Assembly: GCA_026984715.1 (NCBI GenBank)
Contig: JALSRO010000382.1
Coordinates: 1-8,873 of the forward strand
Reading direction: 5' to 3'
DNA length: 8,873 nucleotides
DNA from: Chromatiales bacterium
GTDB lineage: Bacteria; Pseudomonadota; Gammaproteobacteria; Thiohalospirales; Thiohalospiraceae
Part shown: positions 6,209 to 8,873 of the stretch, piece by piece
Position numbering within the stretch: position 1 is the first letter of the stretch
How the letters are laid out: every line of letters begins with the position of its first letter
The notes under the pieces: generated by a model
Database searches by the model: none
Seen by the model: the letters and a program-made list of their open reading frames with translations, nothing else
Told to the model about the DNA's origin: nothing
Made by a program: the position numbers and the translations under genes

Positions 6209-6730
6209 ATGTGGGACTTCTTTGAAACCGTTCGCCTGCGCCACTCCATCCGGAAGTACCAGCCCGATATGGAGGTGGAGGAGGAGAAGCTGAATGCCAT
6301 CCTCGAAGCCGCCTGCACCGCACCCTCCGCAGGCGATCTTCAGGCCTACCATATCAGCGTGGTACGCAACCCCCGGATCCGGCAGGCGCTCAGCGATGCG
6401 GCTCCCGGACAGCAGTTCATCGCAACCGCCCCTGTGGCACTGGTGTTCAGCGCCGATCCGGTTCGTTCGGCGGAACAGTTCGGTGAGCGCGGCGCCAACA
6501 TCTATGCGCTCCAGGATACCACCATTGCCGCCGCCTATGCGCAGCTCGCCGTGGCGGCAGCCGGGCTGGCCTCCGTCTGGGTAGGAGAGTTCGACGAACA
6601 GGGGATACGCGATGCGCTGGGGCTGGATGCCGACCAGATTCCGCTCTCTATCCTCTGTATCGGTTATGCCGCAGAAGTTGGCGGGCTCTCACCACATCGC
6701 CGCCTGGACGATATCGTCACTTGGCTCTGA
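6209..6730 (+). CDS. Nitroreductase family protein
   Basis: A 173-residue protein of the FMN-dependent nitroreductase superfamily, whose members reduce nitro compounds, quinones, flavins or enones with NAD(P)H, usually as homodimers in the cytoplasm. The N-terminal RHSIRKY segment (Arg11, Ser13, Arg15) is the classical FMN-phosphate motif. APSAGDLQAYH at 38-48 corresponds to the usual APSAGNLQPW, with Asn-to-Asp and PW-to-AY changes. A Gly-rich segment near 125-140 (AAGLASVWVGEFDEQ) corresponds to the second conserved region. The protein is shorter than typical 200-220-residue members, so the dimer-exchange or cap segment is probably reduced. The ATG at 6209 has a strong AGGAGA ribosome-binding site 5 bases upstream, in the gap after bamD. 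The last 14 bases overlap the end of sbcB tail to tail. The substrate cannot be predicted. Confidence 0.9.
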   Translation: MWDFFETVRLRHSIRKYQPDMEVEEEKLNAILEAACTAPSAGDLQAYHISVVRNPRIRQALSDAAPGQQFIATAPVALVFSADPVRSAEQFGERGANIYALQDTTIAAAYAQLAVAAAGLASVWVGEFDEQGIRDALGLDADQIPLSILCIGYAAEVGGLSPHRRLDDIVTWL

Positions 6731-8180
6731 CCGTAACGTCCGGTTGCGGTGTGGCGGCAAGGAGCTCCGCCCACTGGCCAAGTCTATCCAGAAGCTGCAG
6801 TGCCCTGCCGTTGCCCTCCTGCTCATCTCTCAACCGCCCAATCCGATCCTGGTACTCCTCCAGCCCCAGGGTGTCACCACCCGCTCCACTGTGGATCCGC
6901 CGGATGCGAAACTGCTCCCAGCGCCGCAGCTCCTCATTCGAGAGGCTCTCCGGCCAGTTCCGGGCCCGGTAGCGGAACAGCAGCTCCGGCAGGCGCTTGT
7001 CCCGGAAATGGAACTCCTTTCGGGCAAGCTCCTGCGCAGTGGCGGCGCGCACCCGGGGCAGCAGATTGCGGTCGGCATCATCGAGGAATCCGTCATATAG
7101 CGCCAGCTCCACATCCTCGGCGGGAGCAAACTCCCTGCCGCCATAGGCCTGTGCGACCCGCTGCATGAAGCCACTGTCGGCACTCAGAAGCTCATGGTGC
7201 CGGCCGCAGGCATCCAGGTCGATGGCGATGCGTTCGCTGGCCGCGTCATCGAGGGTGCTCCGGGGGGCGAGGGCCGGACACTTGTTGATCTTGACCGACT
7301 TGACCGGCAGCCGCTGCACCCCTTCCGGCAGATCCTCACCGCGGGTGAACAGGCGGTCATGCAGGGCGTCCACATCCAGCCCCAGAAACGGCTCCGGATC
7401 GTGGCGCAGGTCATAGACCAACACGCCGTTGCCGTTGCCCGGCTCGGCGGCCAGCGGCATCACCAGTGTGGTGCAGCCGAACTCCGCCGGATACATCCGC
7501 GAGGTGTGCAGAACCGGCCGGTGATGAACCAGATCCAGCTGTTCCGCCGCCTTGCGCTTGTTGCGCAGCCGGAACAGCCATTCGTAGAGGCGCGGCTGAC
7601 GCTCGCGGACCAGGCGAGCCAGGGCGATGGTGGCGCGCACGTCGGAGAGGGCATCGTGTGCGGACTCATGGCCGATGCCGTTGGCGGCGGCCAGATCCTC
7701 GAGCCGGAAGCTGGGCCGGCCATCTTCGTGTCGGGGCCACTCGATCCCCTCGGGACGCAGGGCATAGGTCATGCGCACCAGGTCTATGATGTCCCAGCGC
7801 GAGTTGCCGTTCTGCCACTCGCGGGCATAGGGGTCGTAGAAGTTGCGGTAGAGGGTGTGACGGGTCACCTCGTCGTCGAAACGCAGGGTGTTGTAGCCCA
7901 CCCCGCAGGTTCCAGGCTGCGCCAGCTGGGCGTGGATGCGGGCGATGAACTCCGGCTCCGGGAGCCCCTCCTCATCCGCCAGCTGGGGCGTGATTCCGGT
8001 GAGCAGACAGGCCTCCGGATGGGGCAGCAGATCCCGCGGCGGTTTGCAGTAGATGAGCAGCGGTTCGCCGATCTCGTTGAGCCCCTCGTCGGTACGCACC
8101 CCGGCGAACTGGGCGGGACGATCCCGCTTCGGATCGGCGCCGAAGGTCTCGTAGTCGTGCCAGTAGAGGGTCGTGTTCAT
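6717..8180 (-). CDS. sbcB: Exodeoxyribonuclease I
   Basis: A 487-residue DEDDh exonuclease that degrades single-stranded DNA 3' to 5', acting in mismatch repair and in limiting recombination intermediates. The active-site residues are all present at a constant offset of 6 from E. coli ExoI: Asp9 and Glu11 in WHDYETFG, Asp102 in NTLRFDDE, and His175 and Asp180 in ESAHDALSDV. The nuclease domain covers about 1-195. It is followed by the SH3-like and helical parts typical of ExoI, including HTSRMYPAEFGCTTLVMPLA (about 225-245), PVKSVKINKCP (about 297-307) and the Arg-rich FRYRARNWPESLSNEE near 406-421. The length is close to the E. coli enzyme (475 residues). The ATG at 8180 is supported by family alignment, although no strong Shine-Dalgarno sequence is visible. 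It is probably transcribed alone, converging on the nitroreductase gene. Confidence 0.96.
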   Translation of the reverse strand: MNTTLYWHDYETFGADPKRDRPAQFAGVRTDEGLNEIGEPLLIYCKPPRDLLPHPEACLLTGITPQLADEEGLPEPEFIARIHAQLAQPGTCGVGYNTLRFDDEVTRHTLYRNFYDPYAREWQNGNSRWDIIDLVRMTYALRPEGIEWPRHEDGRPSFRLEDLAAANGIGHESAHDALSDVRATIALARLVRERQPRLYEWLFRLRNKRKAAEQLDLVHHRPVLHTSRMYPAEFGCTTLVMPLAAEPGNGNGVLVYDLRHDPEPFLGLDVDALHDRLFTRGEDLPEGVQRLPVKSVKINKCPALAPRSTLDDAASERIAIDLDACGRHHELLSADSGFMQRVAQAYGGREFAPAEDVELALYDGFLDDADRNLLPRVRAATAQELARKEFHFRDKRLPELLFRYRARNWPESLSNEELRRWEQFRIRRIHSGAGGDTLGLEEYQDRIGRLRDEQEGNGRALQLLDRLGQWAELLAATPQPDVTVRAK

Positions 8181-8343
8181 GTTGTGTGCAGAGGTGGTCT
8201 CCCGAAAGCGCTATCCGGCATATTACGACTCCCGGAGCAGTGTGTATAGTTTCACCAGGGGATCGATACCGGAAGGGCGAGTTCCCGGCTACACCATCTT
8301 TTTACAAACCGGACTCAACCCACCGCCACTCCCTTCCGATACT

Positions 8344-8381
8344 ATTCCGTAGAAAAACCGGAATCGGGCAGCAGCCGCCCG
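8344..8381. promoter_or_regulatory. Two back-to-back hairpins in the lipoprotein-gene leader region
   Basis: ATTCCG (8344-8349) pairs with CGGAAT (8359-8364) around a 9-base A-rich loop. It is followed at once by CGGGC (8365-8369) pairing with GCCCG (8377-8381) around a 7-base loop. On the plus strand no T-run follows, so it is not an intrinsic terminator in that direction. On the minus strand a run of T occurs six bases past the second stem, a poor terminator at best. It could be leader RNA structure or a pair of DNA operators. Confidence 0.3.
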
Positions 8382-8524
8382 CATACTGTGAGGAGTGGTG
8401 CCCACAATATGTTGTCTACATCTCTTTTTTCATGACGTTTGGTTACATCGAGCCGGCGCCACCTTCCATTTATGAGCACTCAATCACTGAACCCGTAACC
8501 GTTTCCGGGGAGTATTTGACCCCT

Positions 8525-8541
8525 GTTTCTGTTGCAGAAAC
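8525..8541. promoter_or_regulatory. 17-bp palindrome just upstream of the lipoprotein ribosome-binding site
   Basis: GTTTCTGTTGCAGAAAC is a perfect 7-bp inverted repeat with a TTG centre. It ends 10 bases before the GAGGA ribosome-binding site at 8552-8556 and 22 bases before the ATG. It could be a transcription-factor operator or a leader-RNA hairpin that affects access to the ribosome-binding site. No family assignment is possible from the sequence alone. Confidence 0.4.
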
Positions 8542-8563
8542 CAGATCGAACGAGGAAAAGACC

Positions 8564-8873
8564 ATGAACCCGAGCGACAGAACGTCAGCCATGCAATCAC
8601 TCTTGTTCCTCTTCCTGGCAGTCGCGCTGAGCGCCTGCCAGATAGGCGCCATTTCGCCTCCCGACGCGACCGGTGATCAGTTGGCGGATGGGGGAGATGG
8701 CGATTCCGGCAGCTCGGACAGCTCCGATCTCTTTCTGGATCAGGAGATATTCAGAGCGACCGGACCATGCGTTGCCACCGGAACCGGCACCGACTACCCT
8801 GTAGGCCCTGGCCAGAGCTACACCAATATCGCCGACGTTCCCTGGAGTGAGCTGGGCCCCGGCGACACGGTGC
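8564..8873 (+). CDS. Lipoprotein, probable parallel beta-helix surface protein, partial (cut by right edge)
   Basis: The first 103 residues are visible. The ATG at 8564 has a GAGGA ribosome-binding site 7 bases upstream; Met10 is an alternative without one. The signal peptide has Arg6, a hydrophobic core (LLFLFLAVAL) and the lipobox LSAC with Cys25 lipidated. Gln26 at +2 predicts outer-membrane sorting. A low-complexity linker rich in Gly, Asp and Ser (about residues 35-58) would hold the next domain away from the membrane. The last part, GTDYPVGPGQSYTNIADVP followed by WSELGPGDTV, resembles the opening of right-handed parallel beta-helix repeat proteins, which often begin with a phrase like YxVGPGQxYxxIxxVPW and GDTV. 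That family includes pectate-lyase-like polysaccharide lyases, epimerases and surface adhesins. The recognition rests on one short segment and the fold itself lies outside the window, so function is open. Confidence 0.8.
   Translation, partial: MNPSDRTSAMQSLLFLFLAVALSACQIGAISPPDATGDQLADGGDGDSGSSDSSDLFLDQEIFRATGPCVATGTGTDYPVGPGQSYTNIADVPWSELGPGDTV

Larger units (their letters stand above)
8181..8563. other. Divergent intergenic region between sbcB and the lipoprotein gene, with several hairpins
   Basis: No gene is supported here. The region must hold the promoters of sbcB (minus) and the lipoprotein gene (plus), but I found no convincing paired -35 and -10 boxes for either. It contains adjacent hairpins at 8344-8364 and 8365-8381, a 4-bp GGGG / CCCC dyad at 8507-8523, and the perfect palindrome at 8525-8541. 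The sequence does not match any riboswitch consensus I know. A start codon after AGGAG near 8391-8400 opens only a 20-30-codon frame with no recognisable content. Confidence 0.5.

Noticed and set aside
7194..8249. A 351-codon open frame on the plus strand.
   Set aside because: It is antisense to sbcB, which has all its active-site residues; the plus-strand translation has no domain signature.
8395..8478. Small GTG-initiated frame of 20-30 codons after AGGAG in the lipoprotein leader.
   Set aside because: The AGGAG is too close to or overlaps the GTG codons, and the peptide has no leader-peptide signature such as repeated regulatory codons.
8261..8480. Known riboswitch, for example a cyclic-di-GMP type, upstream of the lipoprotein gene.
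   Set aside because: The conserved core sequences of that class are absent; only generic small hairpins are present.
8516..8544. TTGACC as a -35 box for the lipoprotein gene.
   Set aside because: No acceptable -10 hexamer occurs 16-18 bases downstream (the sequence there is AACCAG-like), and the spacer is occupied by the 17-bp palindrome.

Overview
The window looks like GC-rich chromosome from a gammaproteobacterium, possibly a Chromatiales-type environmental lineage. The evidence is the bamD / rluD / pgeF block, laid out as in Escherichia coli (yfiO - rluD - yfiH), together with a gcvR-type double-ACT protein and an SbcB-type exonuclease I. The lineage below class level is inference. I see no rRNA, tRNA, CRISPR array, phage module or intact transposase.

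Layout. Bases 1-1777 (minus) hold a two-gene unit: a PlsC-type acyltransferase and, starting on the last base of its stop codon, a membrane-anchored FMN-binding glutamate-synthase-like protein that runs off the left edge. Bases 1778-2579 carry no convincing gene. They contain a near-palindromic element of about 120-150 bp (1970-2121) that resembles a MITE-like or REP-like repeat. Bases 2580-5353 (minus) form a tight four-gene unit: rluD, pgeF, a gcvR-like gene and def. A short divergent region with two dyads (5354-5442) separates rluD from bamD. Bases 5443-6730 (plus) hold bamD and a small nitroreductase-family gene, whose end overlaps tail to tail with sbcB (6717-8180, minus). Bases 8181-8563 are non-coding with several small hairpins. 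They lead into a lipoprotein gene (8564 onward, plus) that is cut by the right edge and reads like the start of a parallel beta-helix surface protein.

How the genes fit together. Most of the window is housekeeping. RluD modifies 23S rRNA and Def deformylates nascent proteins. PgeF is linked to peptidoglycan precursor quality control, BamD to outer-membrane protein assembly, PlsC to phospholipid synthesis, and SbcB to DNA repair and recombination. The gcvR-like gene is probably a small amino-acid-sensing regulator. No clearly new multi-gene system is visible. The least explained parts are the palindromic element at 1970-2121, the hairpin-rich leader before 8564, and the truncated lipoprotein at the right edge.
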